This document shows, piece after piece, positions 36,395 to 46,535 of a stretch of DNA of 64,000 nt. A program made the translations under genes and the position numbers. A model generated the notes under the pieces. It saw only the letters and a list, made by a program, of their open reading frames with translations. It did not search any database and was not told where the DNA came from. The stretch is from Paulownia fortunei. Lineage: Eukaryota > Streptophyta > Magnoliopsida > Lamiales > Paulowniaceae. Location of the stretch: assembly GCA_019321725.1 (NCBI GenBank), contig CM033124.1, positions 14,996,868 to 15,060,867 of the forward strand, read 5' to 3'. The number at the start of each line of letters is the position of its first letter. The first letter of the stretch is position 1.

Positions 36395-38424
36395 CTAAAT
36401 TCCCAGAAGGGGAAGAACTGTCATCCTCGATATGGGTGACAAACTCGGGAGTCGATCTGGAGGAGCAACAGTTGGAGGAAGAGCAAGAGATGGAGGGGCA
36501 GAATGATCTCCCGAAACTGCAGGCGCAACTGATGGCTGTGAAGGACCAGCTACGTCAACAACAGGAGCAAACCTATTGTCAAGAGGGGGAACACTTTCGA
36601 CAGCACGATCTAGGTCTGGATCTGAACCAGTATACCCCAACTCCTTGACTTGGCCAAGGCAGTGCGTGAACCCATGGATTAAATAATTCAAAGCCCCAGA
36701 GGTCAGGTGATCAAGGAATTCTAGGGATTGCAGGAATTTGGCTTTCTCCTGAGCCCACTCCGCTCGACCTGCTATAACTCCCGCAGCATGACCTTCAGCT
36801 CGAGAGATAGAAGCCTCCTCAATGGCCTTTAGCATTTGATTTTTGGTGGTTCTATCTTGTTCCACCACGGTTATCCTCTCCTCCAAAGAAGCGTGTTTAC
36901 CCCGAGCTACCTCGAGGTCTGCTTCCAACTTATGGGTGCGGGCTTGGGAGCGTTGCAGTTGTTGCTGCGTGTCCTCCAGCTGTTGCCTAAGCTCCTCTTC
37001 CTCCGAAGAGGGTAATCCAGACCGCAGATCGGCCATTAAGGAGCTCAAGTACAGTATAGCCTAGAAATAGAGGATGTTAAGCAGGTTGTTGATTGTTAGA
37101 ATTAAGTGATGGATGTTAAGAAGGGAGCATTACCTTGGAAGCATGATCGGCAAGGTTGCCTACTCTAGCTTCATAATCCATGGACCCTAAGAGGCGCTGG
37201 TCCACGGAGTTGGGTATGCCCTGAAGCCACTCAGCACAGAGTTTTCCATTCCGAGTGTCCAGTACCGAGCTGCTTGTGAAAAAAAAACATTCAGAGAAGC
37301 AGGGGCATTGAGACGAGGACGCTGGGACGGACCTGAACTACCACCGCTTGCAGAAGCTGGGCGTTTCTCCCTACTTCGGGAAGAAGGGGGTAGGCCGCGG
37401 TAGATGGAGAGGCAGATAGGGATGGTGAAGGAACGGCGGATGGAGCTCGGGTTGTGGGCACAGGTTGATGATCCATAGGTGCACTAGTCAGGGGAACTCG
37501 GGATTGACCTTCAGGCTGCCCTGACCCTCCTGCGGCTTTCAAAGCTCGGTAGGCTGCCATGATACGGGACTCCATCAGTTGCTCTGCACAAAAGATAATA
37601 TTATTAGGATTGTAACAAATATGAAGTCAAGCCAATAGTTAAACAAAATGATACCTATAGGTTGAGGGAGTGGAATAGCTTTGGGGCTCAGTTGAAAATG
37701 GTGAAGTAAAGGCCAGGAATCAGCTAATAACCCTACGTGGTAGGGACTGTGATTTAGTCGACGAGCTAATGCCTGGGCGCCGAGTCCAGGGCGGGCGCGC
37801 GACCTTGGTGAGGTAAGTCGGTGATCCAATGTGTAGGAAAATTCCAAGGATCAGGAGATGAAATGTAAAAATACTTTTTTTTCCAACCCTTAAGAGAGCT
37901 GGGTTTTCCTTGTAGAAATTTAGCTGCTCCCCGGGAAGTGAAATAAAATAAGCCTGGGGAAGCAGTTTTGGCATGAAAGAAAGCTCGCCATAATTTATGG
38001 GTTGGTTCATACCCAAAGTAGCTAACTACCATCTAAAAACCGACCATGAGTCGGAAGGAGTTAGGGACTAGCTGCATCAGGGGAATACCAAAACTTTTAG
38101 AAATGCGGGAGAATAGGTCGGGAATGGGAAACCTAAGTCCGGCCTCTAGTTGATCTACAAAGAAAGTGACATAGCCAGGAGGGGGGCATGAGGCCTGTCG
38201 CGAGGACCTGGCAGGACCACATTAATCCTAAAGTTTGCTAGGCTCATTTCAGATAGGGTAGTGGCATGAGTCATATAGGCCGGGTGATTAGCTGGATCAG
38301 CCATCTTAAGTTCAGTTGGGTGATGGGTAGACAGTTCAAGGGCTAGTTCACGTACGGATACTCCAGGAGGAAGAAAAGGGGGAATAAATGACAGAGGTTC
38401 TGGAGAGGCAGTAGAAGTGGACAT
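36395..38424 (-). pseudogene. Antisense additional ORF of the Tat element, broken or spliced
   Basis: Minus-strand coding-like blocks between the tandem array and the 3' LTR. From the ATG at 38422-38424: MSTSTASPEPL, a segment matching the putative gypsy-type transposon domain (QLEAGLRFPIPDLFSR, then GYEPTHKLWRAFFHAK, then SSLKGWKKKYFYI), a proline/serine-rich linker (37291-37575), and a coiled coil in 36395-37048 with heptad-like Leu and Gln/Glu/Arg richness. The blocks change frame near 38170, carry a stop in about 38030-38035 and shift again near 37800. Some gaps have splice-like ends, so introns are possible downstream. Antisense ORFs of this kind are reported in Tat elements; the function is unknown. 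Confidence 0.75.
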
Positions 38425-38600
38425 AAAAAAATGCCAAACCAAATATGCATGAAAAATAAAGATAAATGAGGGGCAAAAATCAGAAGACTTACTTGGTTTG
38501 TTGAAAGAAGAGAAGAAGGAAGTTGCCGGAAAAATAACAGAGGATGATCACTGGAGAAGCAAAATAGTGGAGAGAAAGAGGAGAAAAAATGAAGGGAGAA

Positions 38601-38612
38601 GCCTTTTTATAG
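38601..38612 (-). promoter_or_regulatory. TATA box for the antisense ORF
   Basis: On the minus strand this reads CTATAAAAAGGC, about 180 bp upstream of the antisense ATG at 38424. Spacing and sequence fit a plant core promoter internal to the element. Confidence 0.6.
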
Positions 38613-38833
38613 GGAGACGGCATTCGAACGGGCAGGAGGAGCCTTAGCCTCAGATGATGAAAAGGGAACACGTATAGGGCTGGATGAGAATAGTCAGTTG
38701 ATAGGACTAGCATTTAAGTTGCAGTAATGGGCGCGAAAACCAAAGGGGTGGAATTCGAAAAAAGGCTAACGTCAGCCCTAGTAGTCAAGATATTTTCGTA
38801 CTCTGTCTGTCCTGTAAAAGCTGCAGGGCAGGC

Positions 38834-38846
38834 AGAGTAGGGGGAC
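38834..38846 (+). other. Polypurine tract
   Basis: AGAGTAGGGGGA lies just before the 3' LTR (starting 38851), the expected position for plus-strand priming. It is interrupted by one T. Confidence 0.65.
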
Positions 38847-38850
38847 TAGC

Positions 38851-39491
38851 TGATGTGGTATAGGTCGGGACTGACTCACGTGGCTCAGGTCATAAGTATG
38901 AAACTGGTGCGACCTATGTATGACCCATGGACCTGCACAGCTCGGATTACGGGGATGGGAGCTAGATGGACAAAAGTCAGGACGAGTTCAAGAGTTGGCC
39001 GACCTCCAGGTCGGGTTAGTTCAAGGGATTGACTGACCTACAGGTCGGGCGAGTTCAAGGAGTTGACTGACCTACAGGTCGGGTAAGTTTAAGGAGGTTA
39101 CTGACCTCCAGGTCGGGCAAGTTCACGAAAATAATGAAGATGAAACGGTTGCGGTTAGAAAGCGACAGAGAATCTTTTAGGAGGGTAAATAAGAGAATAT
39201 GGGCACCATACAGTAATCTGTTATAACAGATTGAGGTTTGAAATCTCTCTTCTACCTTATTTGGCACCTATAAATAAGAAAATACAAAGCATGACACATG
39301 TTACATTTTTTATCAAGAATACACATATCTATCTGTTTTTCATCCTCTCTCAGAAAGCTGCCACTGACTTGAGCGTCATAGTTCTTACGTCGGATCACGC
39401 CGGCGTTTTGTGCAGGTATTCCAGCCGGAGAAGGAGAGCAGAAGCAGTGAATTAGGATTTGGTGTGCACCTCCTCCAATTGGTGCATTACA
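38851..39491 (+). repeat. 3' LTR
   Basis: 641 bp, the same TG..CA ends as the 5' LTR. It has four rather than five GACCTNCAGGTC-type boxes, TATAAATA at 39269-39276, and a short insertion near 39435-39455 that is absent from the 5' copy. Confidence 0.95.
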
Positions 39492-39496
39492 CAATT
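39492..39496. repeat. Target-site duplication, right (CAATT)
   Basis: Exact copy of 29434-29438. Confidence 0.93.
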
Positions 39497-39604
39497 ATTA
39501 GCATATATTTTATTTTGTTTTTACTTATTTATCATTTTAATGTTCTAGATAGGAATTTTGAAACTGAAGAAGTTAAATAAGAGGCCAATTAAAACTTATT
39601 TCAC

Positions 39605-41611
39605 ATGAAGATTTTCCTCTTTACCTTCATTTCCATAGTCCATCTTGCAATTGGCCAAAATGAGTGCCTGCCCACAAGATGCGGGCCTTCGGGACCCGTC
39701 GTCCGGTTCCCTTTCCGGCTAAAAGATCATCAACCAGAGCATTGTGGATACCCGGGGTTTGAACTATCTTGCACTGAAAGTGGCAGCATGGAGTTTGATC
39801 TCCAATTTCCAGTAACAGCATCAACCAACAATATCATGCTTCCTTTACAGGCGACCGTCTCAGTCTGGGATATTGATTACAAAGCACAAAAGATGCTAGC
39901 CAACAATGCTGTGGCACGATCCTGTCTCCCGGAGAAGCTTACTACATTGAACACTTCAGCCTCCCCATTTGAGGTAGAAGCATTAGGATATAGTCAGGGA
40001 TACACTTTGTTCAATTGTTCCAACACAAGAGATTACGGGGAGCAAATTACTTGCCTTAGTAGCCACAGTTACCAAGTCATTGCCTTTGCTTCCATCTATG
40101 AGATCACAGCCTTGCCACCATACTCATCTTGTTTCAAGATGTATAACATATCATATGTTCCAGACAATACATTTACAGGGAGAAATGATGAATATGGCAC
40201 TCGTTTTTATCTTGCTTGGCGCAAACCATCTTGTGGAAACTGTGAAGCAGAAGGAAAGTATTGTAGGTTGAGAAATAGTGGTAATGCGGAAGAAACTGAA
40301 TGCTTCAGTCCTGAAAAATCTAAACATGGTACAGGTACCTTTTTTAGTATTCCAATCTACTTTAAACTTGTTTTTTTTTTCTTTCACCAAACTAATAATA
40401 TAAATTATAGGGAAAGAAACAAGTTACTTAGACAAATCTTTGTGGATGAGCAAGAACTTTAAAATCATATGAGCTAACAGACGTGGCCATTACAGGTGCA
40501 TCAAGGAGCCATAAACCACTTATTGCAGGTAAAGTTATCAGTCTTCTTTCTTCACTCTGGTTTAAAGATAACTTTTGACAGGAGTGTCTGGCTTACAGGT
40601 ATATCAGCAGGAACAGTACTCCTTTTGTTTGTTATGATTGCGTCGTATTTCATCCTTGGGTTGATGAAAAGAAAGAAAGAATATCACAAAAGGATAGAAA
40701 TTTTTTTAGAGAACCACAAGGATATGAGGCCTAGAAGATACTCTTACGCAGATATTAAGAGAAGTACAAATAATTTCAAGGAAAAAACTCGGCCAAGGAT
40801 CACATGGAACACTGCATAAAGGGATGTTCGTTGATGAAACTCCTGTTGCTGTGAAGATGCTCAACAGTTCTGAACAAAAGTTGAGGAGTTCATTAGTGAA
40901 GTGGACAGAATAGGTCGAATGCAACATGTGAACATCCTTCAATTAATCGGATATTGTGTAGATGGATACAAAAGTGCTCTTGTCTATGAGTTCTTACCAA
41001 GTGGGACACTTGAAAAGTTTATATCTTCAGAAAACCAAAGCCTCACACTTGGCTGGGAGAAGCTACATCAAATTGCTTTAGGCATAGCCAAAGGAATTGA
41101 TTATGTTCACCAAGAATGCACCCAAAAAATCCTTATTTTGGACATTAATCCTCAGAACATCTTGCTAGACCACAACTTCAATCCCAAAATCTTTGTGTTT
41201 TCAATGGATGGTGCTCAAGGGGCAACAGAATATATTGCTCCCGAATTATTCTTGAGTACCTTTGACATCGTGTCACAGAAAGCAGATGCTTATAGCTTCG
41301 GCATGTTATTGCTGGACATTGTAGGCAGAAGAAGAAATTTTCATGTTGGAGAAAAGGGAAGCAGTGAAGTTTACTTCCCAGAATGGATCCACAATGAGCT
41401 GGAGAACAGAGAAGGACAAGCTATCCAAATAGAGGAAGAAGAAGAAAATGAGAGAGTTAAGAAACTTTCAATTGTTGGCTTATGGTGCGTTCAGTGGTTT
41501 CCATCTGATCGTCCATCCATGAAAGCTGTGATTCAAATGCTTGAGGGAGACAACATGCCCGTTATGCCACCAAATCCTTTCGCCTCTTTTAATCTCAACA
41601 CAAAAAAATGA
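39605..41611 (+). pseudogene. LRK10L-type receptor kinase, copy 2 (subtype B), disrupted
   Basis: Exons: 39605-40334, 40496-40528 (33 bp) and 40599-41611. The ectodomain is intact: a signal peptide to about residue 17, GUB_WAK_bind (PVVRFPFRL, CGYPGFELSC) and a WAK-associated block (CGNCEAEGKYC). A membrane segment (VLLLFVMIASYFILGL) and a kinase follow. Two opposite single-base indels surround the ATP-binding region: an extra A in an A-run at about 40785, and a missing base at about 40870. The frame returns afterwards, but a stop intervenes at about 40817-40819. The catalytic loop reads LDINPQN (histidine and lysine lost) and the activation segment lacks DFG and about a dozen residues before APE. 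It is kinase-dead. The start lies only about 110 bp from the 3' LTR. Confidence 0.87.
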
Positions 41612-42560
41612 ACTGCATGTTAAAACACTTTCAGCAGAAAACTTAGAGTTAAGCCTGATTGTTCAACATCTACCAAATTTTCGACTGGATATTAGTGGGC
41701 ATGTTTTTACTGTGACCTTTTTTATCTTCGAATGTTACCTCCAGAAGATTTGTTTACATTCAGAAGGTATTCATACTCTAAGTGATAATAAATGTTATTA
41801 TTTTCAGATTTCGGTCTGCAGATATTCATGACCTGTTCCGTTGATAATGCTCTGAATAAGCTGAACCACATTAAGATGGAGAATCTGATAATGGAAAGTG
41901 GCCTAAGAAGTGTAGATTGCTAATCAAATATTCTAGGTAAGAGCATTTTTTTCACAGGTTTCTCTTGAATGCAACTGAGGCCAAGTCTTTGAAGAGTTAT
42001 ATGTTTCTAAAAATCTTTGGATTAAATATCAGGACTACAGATCCTATGATGCAAAGAAGATATTCTAAAGGAGGACAGTCAATCATATTGACCTTTCTTC
42101 ACCAAAACAAAATTGAGTGGATCATTCTGATTTGCTTCCTTCATGGTCATTTATCTGGCTTCACTATTTACTCAAATGTAACCTCTGGACAGACTAAATT
42201 CCTAAATCATCGAGAGAAATAGACAGATCTTAACAAGGAGCATCATATGAAAAGACAGATAAGATTTCAATTAGCAGTTCACATGATCTTTAACGAAAAG
42301 AACAGGTATATGATGACATGAAGTTAACAAAGAAAATTTCTTTATAATTAAATTTTTATAAATTGTGAAACTCGACCACTTTACAACTGTGTACTCGTGA
42401 TATAATACTTAGGAGCATGGCAATTTAATTCCAATACAATTAAAAAACAAGGGTAACAATAAATTAAGAATTTACACTTCCTACCTTGTACTAAAGGGCT
42501 GATAGCATAATGCTTAACTATCAAGTAAATCCTAACTGATATAATCTACAAAAATATAGG
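41612..42560. other. Convergent 3' spacer between receptor kinase copies 2 and 3
   Basis: The 3' ends of both genes face this segment. Short frames (41541-41831, 41965-42222) have no recognisable domain. No RNA or repeat seen. Confidence 0.6.
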
Positions 42561-45553
42561 TTAGACTGATGGAGTTTTACTTATTCCATGATCCTCTGCT
42601 ATCTCACGTGGCGCCAGGAAAGGCTTTGGAGGCATCAGCAGTTCAGAATCACCTTCAAGCATCTCAACTACTTTGTTCATGGAAGGCCGATCAGAAGGCT
42701 TCATCTGTATACACCACAATGCCACTATGATAATCTTCTTTACCATCTTCCTTTCTTCCTCTGTGGCATCCTTTATCTCTATTTCCTTTCCGGCATAAAA
42801 TTGGTCATACACCCAGGAAGGGAAGTAAATTTGGCCTACGTCGTCAGCAAAGGGGTTCATATTTTTCCTTCTACTTGCCATTTCCATTAACAGCATTCCA
42901 AAACTATAAACATCAGCCTTGTAGGAGACTCCTCCAATATTCTTGTAGAACATCTCCGGGGCCATGTAACCCATTGTCCCTCTTGCAGCTGTCAGATTGA
43001 TAACACTATCATCAGTCGGATACAGTTTTGCAAGCCCAAAATCAGAGATTTTTGGATTGAAATGCTCATCAAGCAAAATGTTGTGAGGCTTGATGTCAAA
43101 ATGCAAAATTTGCATGTCACAACCCCGGTGTAGATAGTCGATTCCACGAGCCACTCCAAGTGCAATTTCAAACATTTTCTCATACCTCAAGGCAAGGGCC
43201 CCTAATCCTTGTTGGCTAAAAATGTATCTGTCTAGAGAACCATTTGGCAGAAATTCGTATACCAAAGCACACTTTGAACCTTCCACGCAGAAACCGATGA
43301 GTTGCACCACATTGACATGGTGAATCCGCCCAATTGTGCCAACTTCACTGATAAATTCTTGTTCACTAGCCATAGATTGTCCCATCATCTTTACTGCAAC
43401 ATAAGGACCACTTCGAAGCTTTCCTTTGTATACAGTTCCATACCCCCTTCACCCAATCTCTGGTTGAAATTGTTTGTCATTTTCTTGATCTCAGAGTAAG
43501 TGTATTTTATTGGCGTGAGGTTATTCTGACCTTGTAAAAACTCTTCAATGGTTTCATCCATTGATAAATGCCGCCTTCTACATTTATACACCACTAGCCC
43601 GACCAGGAATGGGAATCCACAAACAAATCTCAGAGCCAAAATTGCACCTGTATAATCATGAGCAAAATAATTATCAGCTAAAAGTATCATTGTATCAGAC
43701 CATGCAAGGTAAGAAACTCCCTGGCATCGCCAAATTAGCAGTGTTCTAATATCAAGAGAGTTGAAATTACAAAGAACTCCATTTTCTTTGCCAAAGGTGG
43801 TTCTGACAAGTAAAACGGCTTCTTAACTCGGAAACAGGAACATTGAAAAGATACAATCAAACATTGCTTAGAAACAATCTAATTTCAATGGACCAATCCC
43901 CATCCCGATATTGGAAAGTGAAAAAGGTTCTGAATCTTACCAACTGCAATCCCACCATAAAATCCAATAATAACTGTCAAAAAAGCAAAGGCAGAAATTA
44001 GAGAATAGTAGCAATATGTTAAAACTTTAAAGGAAAAGCTCACAAAGACAATGAATGTAGATTTGAAAAGATTAAGCACTCACTTCCCCAGAACTCAAAT
44101 TGACCTGCATTGTTCAAATAAAAGCAGTGTTAGCAAACTAAAGTGATCAATCAAAAAGACAAGCACGTATCACTAGAGGTGGACAGATAACCAGGTAACA
44201 CATTGAAAACTGAATTAATACACAATTAATTTAGACGCAAGACCGAACAAAATAGTTTCAGACAATTTCTTAGTAGCTGAAAGTACTAGACATGGGAAAA
44301 AAATTGAAGAAACAGCACTTGCTCCATGGATACTTCTAGATAATGCACGATTATAATTTGACCATGTAGTCCTTATTTCCTTTTTCAATAAATCCCAAAA
44401 ATCTACCGATCAAGATAAAGATGAGAATCTCTTCAGCTTCATCTGATTCTACTTTATCATTACTAAGTTCAGAATCATCAACAAAGTTTGCAGCCAAAGA
44501 AACACCAACTTTAGGTAATTTTAACCACTAGACCATGATATGTCTGATCTCCAATCCATAATGCAGCACAGCTCATGTCCCAAAATACTCAAGAAAGATA
44601 TCAATTGTGTACAATATTTCTAATTAATGTTTCCGTTTCAATCCAATTATTACAAACACAAGGGCATACAAATTCAAATAGATAAGCATAATTACATCAA
44701 GCATTTGGACAATGATTTTCAATATATAAATTCAAGATCAAGTATATAGAATATGTTACTTACATTTAAAACCAAGTTTTGAGATTGGTGTGTCCTCCCT
44801 GCAATAGTGTTTGCAACTGATTTGATTCCCCTCTAAGCTGCAATATCCATAGGTCCTCTCACATTCTCCACAAAGAACACGAAACCATGAAAGCTCGAAC
44901 CCATAAGCCAACCCATCATAAATGCTTGCCAAAGAAGAGTTATCCCTCATGGGCCTTCGGGCCGAGGCCTGATCCACCCTATCAACTGTACAGGACTCCT
45001 CCAAATCCGATACTTGAGTACGTTCTCCAACCATAACATAACTATAAATTTCTGAAGAATTGGAGAAAATGCTGCTCCTGTTACCACAAAAAGCAGCTTC
45101 CACATATTTCGAAGAATTCATAGGAGCCAGACAGTGGATAAACACTACCGGTACATTCCAATCAAAGAAGTTATTAAAAATGGTGCTAGGCCAATCATCA
45201 TATCCATTGGAATAAATTGGACAAGAAGAAAGATTCTCCCTGTTTATGCTAGGATCAACTAGCCTTACCGAGAAGTCGGCATAGTTGATTTCTTGCACAT
45301 AATACTTTCTTGATCTTACACTTAGAATGGCCTGATTGTTCTGGCAGTCTAGCTCAAAGCTGGGGTCGTTGTACCCACAGGATCTGGGGTCGCTTTTCAA
45401 TCTAAAAGGGAAGCTTATGTTTCTGATATTCCCACAAGATGAAGAAGGGCAGGATGAAGTGGGACTATTATTCTGGGCTGTGGAATTAACTGTAAAGAAA
45501 AGCAGGAGAATCAGGATTCTTGAAATTGCATACAAGAGTCTCTTTTCTGTCAT
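42561..45553 (-). pseudogene. LRK10L-type receptor kinase, copy 3 (subtype A), one-base deletion
   Basis: Exons: 44764-45553, 44084-44104 (21 bp), 43941-43973 (33 bp) and 42561-43647, the same layout as copy 1. Signal peptide to about residue 27, GUB_WAK_bind (NISFPFRL, CGYNDPSFELDC), WAK-associated block (CGECERTYGYC), membrane segment (IIIGFYGGIAVG plus AILALRFVCGFPFLVGL), kinase. All catalytic motifs are present: [22 protein letters not shown] and the DRPSM arginine. One base is missing in the glycine loop at about 43440, where GEGG leads into a wrong frame ending about 20 codons later. Allowing for it, the span fits 643 aa. In family terms it would be a plasma-membrane Ser/Thr kinase with a wall-facing ectodomain. 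Because only one base is at fault, an assembly error or a functional allele elsewhere is quite possible. Confidence 0.85.
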
Positions 45554-46535
45554 GCTTAGGAATCTGGTAGAGGCAATATTGTCTGGTTTTCTAATGATAT
45601 TACCAGTTTTTCTATAAGGACTGGAAAGAAGAAGAATAAGATCAATATATATATATATATATGACCTTTCAAAAATGCTCTCACTTAATTTGATTTTCTT
45701 TGGGTTGGCAAGTTCAGTGCTATTTTGACATTCAAAATCCAGTTGGGGTGTACTGGAAATAAAGAAACGGTCAACCCATCTTTTTCAGTCAACTTCGCGT
45801 TTTTGGATAAATTCTTGCTGAAAAACAGGTAAATATTAATTATGAAAGTTCAAGTACTGAAAACAAGTGGAGAAAGTTGGAGACTGTGACCTCTGATCTG
45901 GTACATCATGCAGGAATCCTACTGCCGGTGTTCATAGACCCATCCAATCGGATCTTAGATGCCTTTTTGTAAGATAAGAAGGTAAAACTAAAAAAAAAAA
46001 TGTATATTTGTTATAAAGGAAGATATGTTTTCATTGATTTGTTTTCTTTTTCTCTTCTTTCATTACATCCTTAGTCCAAAGTGTACGAAGCACAATAGTT
46101 TTAGCTTGATGTATGTTGGTCTTCATACACCGCATGTAGCAGAACCCTCAGCGGATTAGATTTTTCCAAGTTAGAGAGAAGAGTGGTCCTAACTTTACTC
46201 ATCTTTCATAGTCTGTTTGAAAGTCAAGATTGGCTTATCAGAAAAAAAAATAAAAAAAATTAAGAGAGAGTAGGCTCAGAAAATTCTATGCCAGCCCGTG
46301 TTCATCTTCATCTGTCTACAAAATAAAAATACGCGCTTTTATGGGTCCTAATATTCAATATTTCCAACTTGGACCCAAAAAACGAAAAACCTGCAACTAT
46401 AATTAACTACCATTTCATATTTCTGAGCACATCTCGTCTGTTTTTTTGCATCCTGAATTTGTAGCAAAAATTTAGATAAATTCTAATCGAAAGACAGAAA
46501 GAAACGGAAAAAAACAAGCTGTGGATCCTTACAGC
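45554..46535. promoter_or_regulatory. Shared divergent promoter of receptor kinase copies 3 and 4
   Basis: 982 bp between two start codons on opposite strands. It contains an (AT)n run at about 45642-45662, near the copy 3 side, and otherwise AT-rich sequence without ORFs. Short divergent spacers can co-regulate the two genes; that is inference here. Confidence 0.55.

Larger units (their letters stand above)
29439..39491 (+). mobile_element. Ty3/gypsy LTR retrotransposon, Tat lineage, degraded coding region
   Basis: A full-length 10,053-bp element with two LTRs (29439-30097 and 38851-39491), TG..CA ends, a perfect 5-bp duplication, a primer-binding site, gag, protease, reverse transcriptase, two RNase H domains, integrase, a tandem array, an antisense ORF and a purine-rich tract before the 3' LTR. 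The gag-PR-RT-RH-INT order makes it Ty3/gypsy. The second RNase H and the antisense ORF between pol and the 3' LTR are features of the Tat group (Ogre/Retand-like). The coding region has several frameshifts and stops, so this copy is non-autonomous. By eye the LTRs differ at about 28 substitutions over roughly 600 aligned bases, plus indels. Confidence 0.95.
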
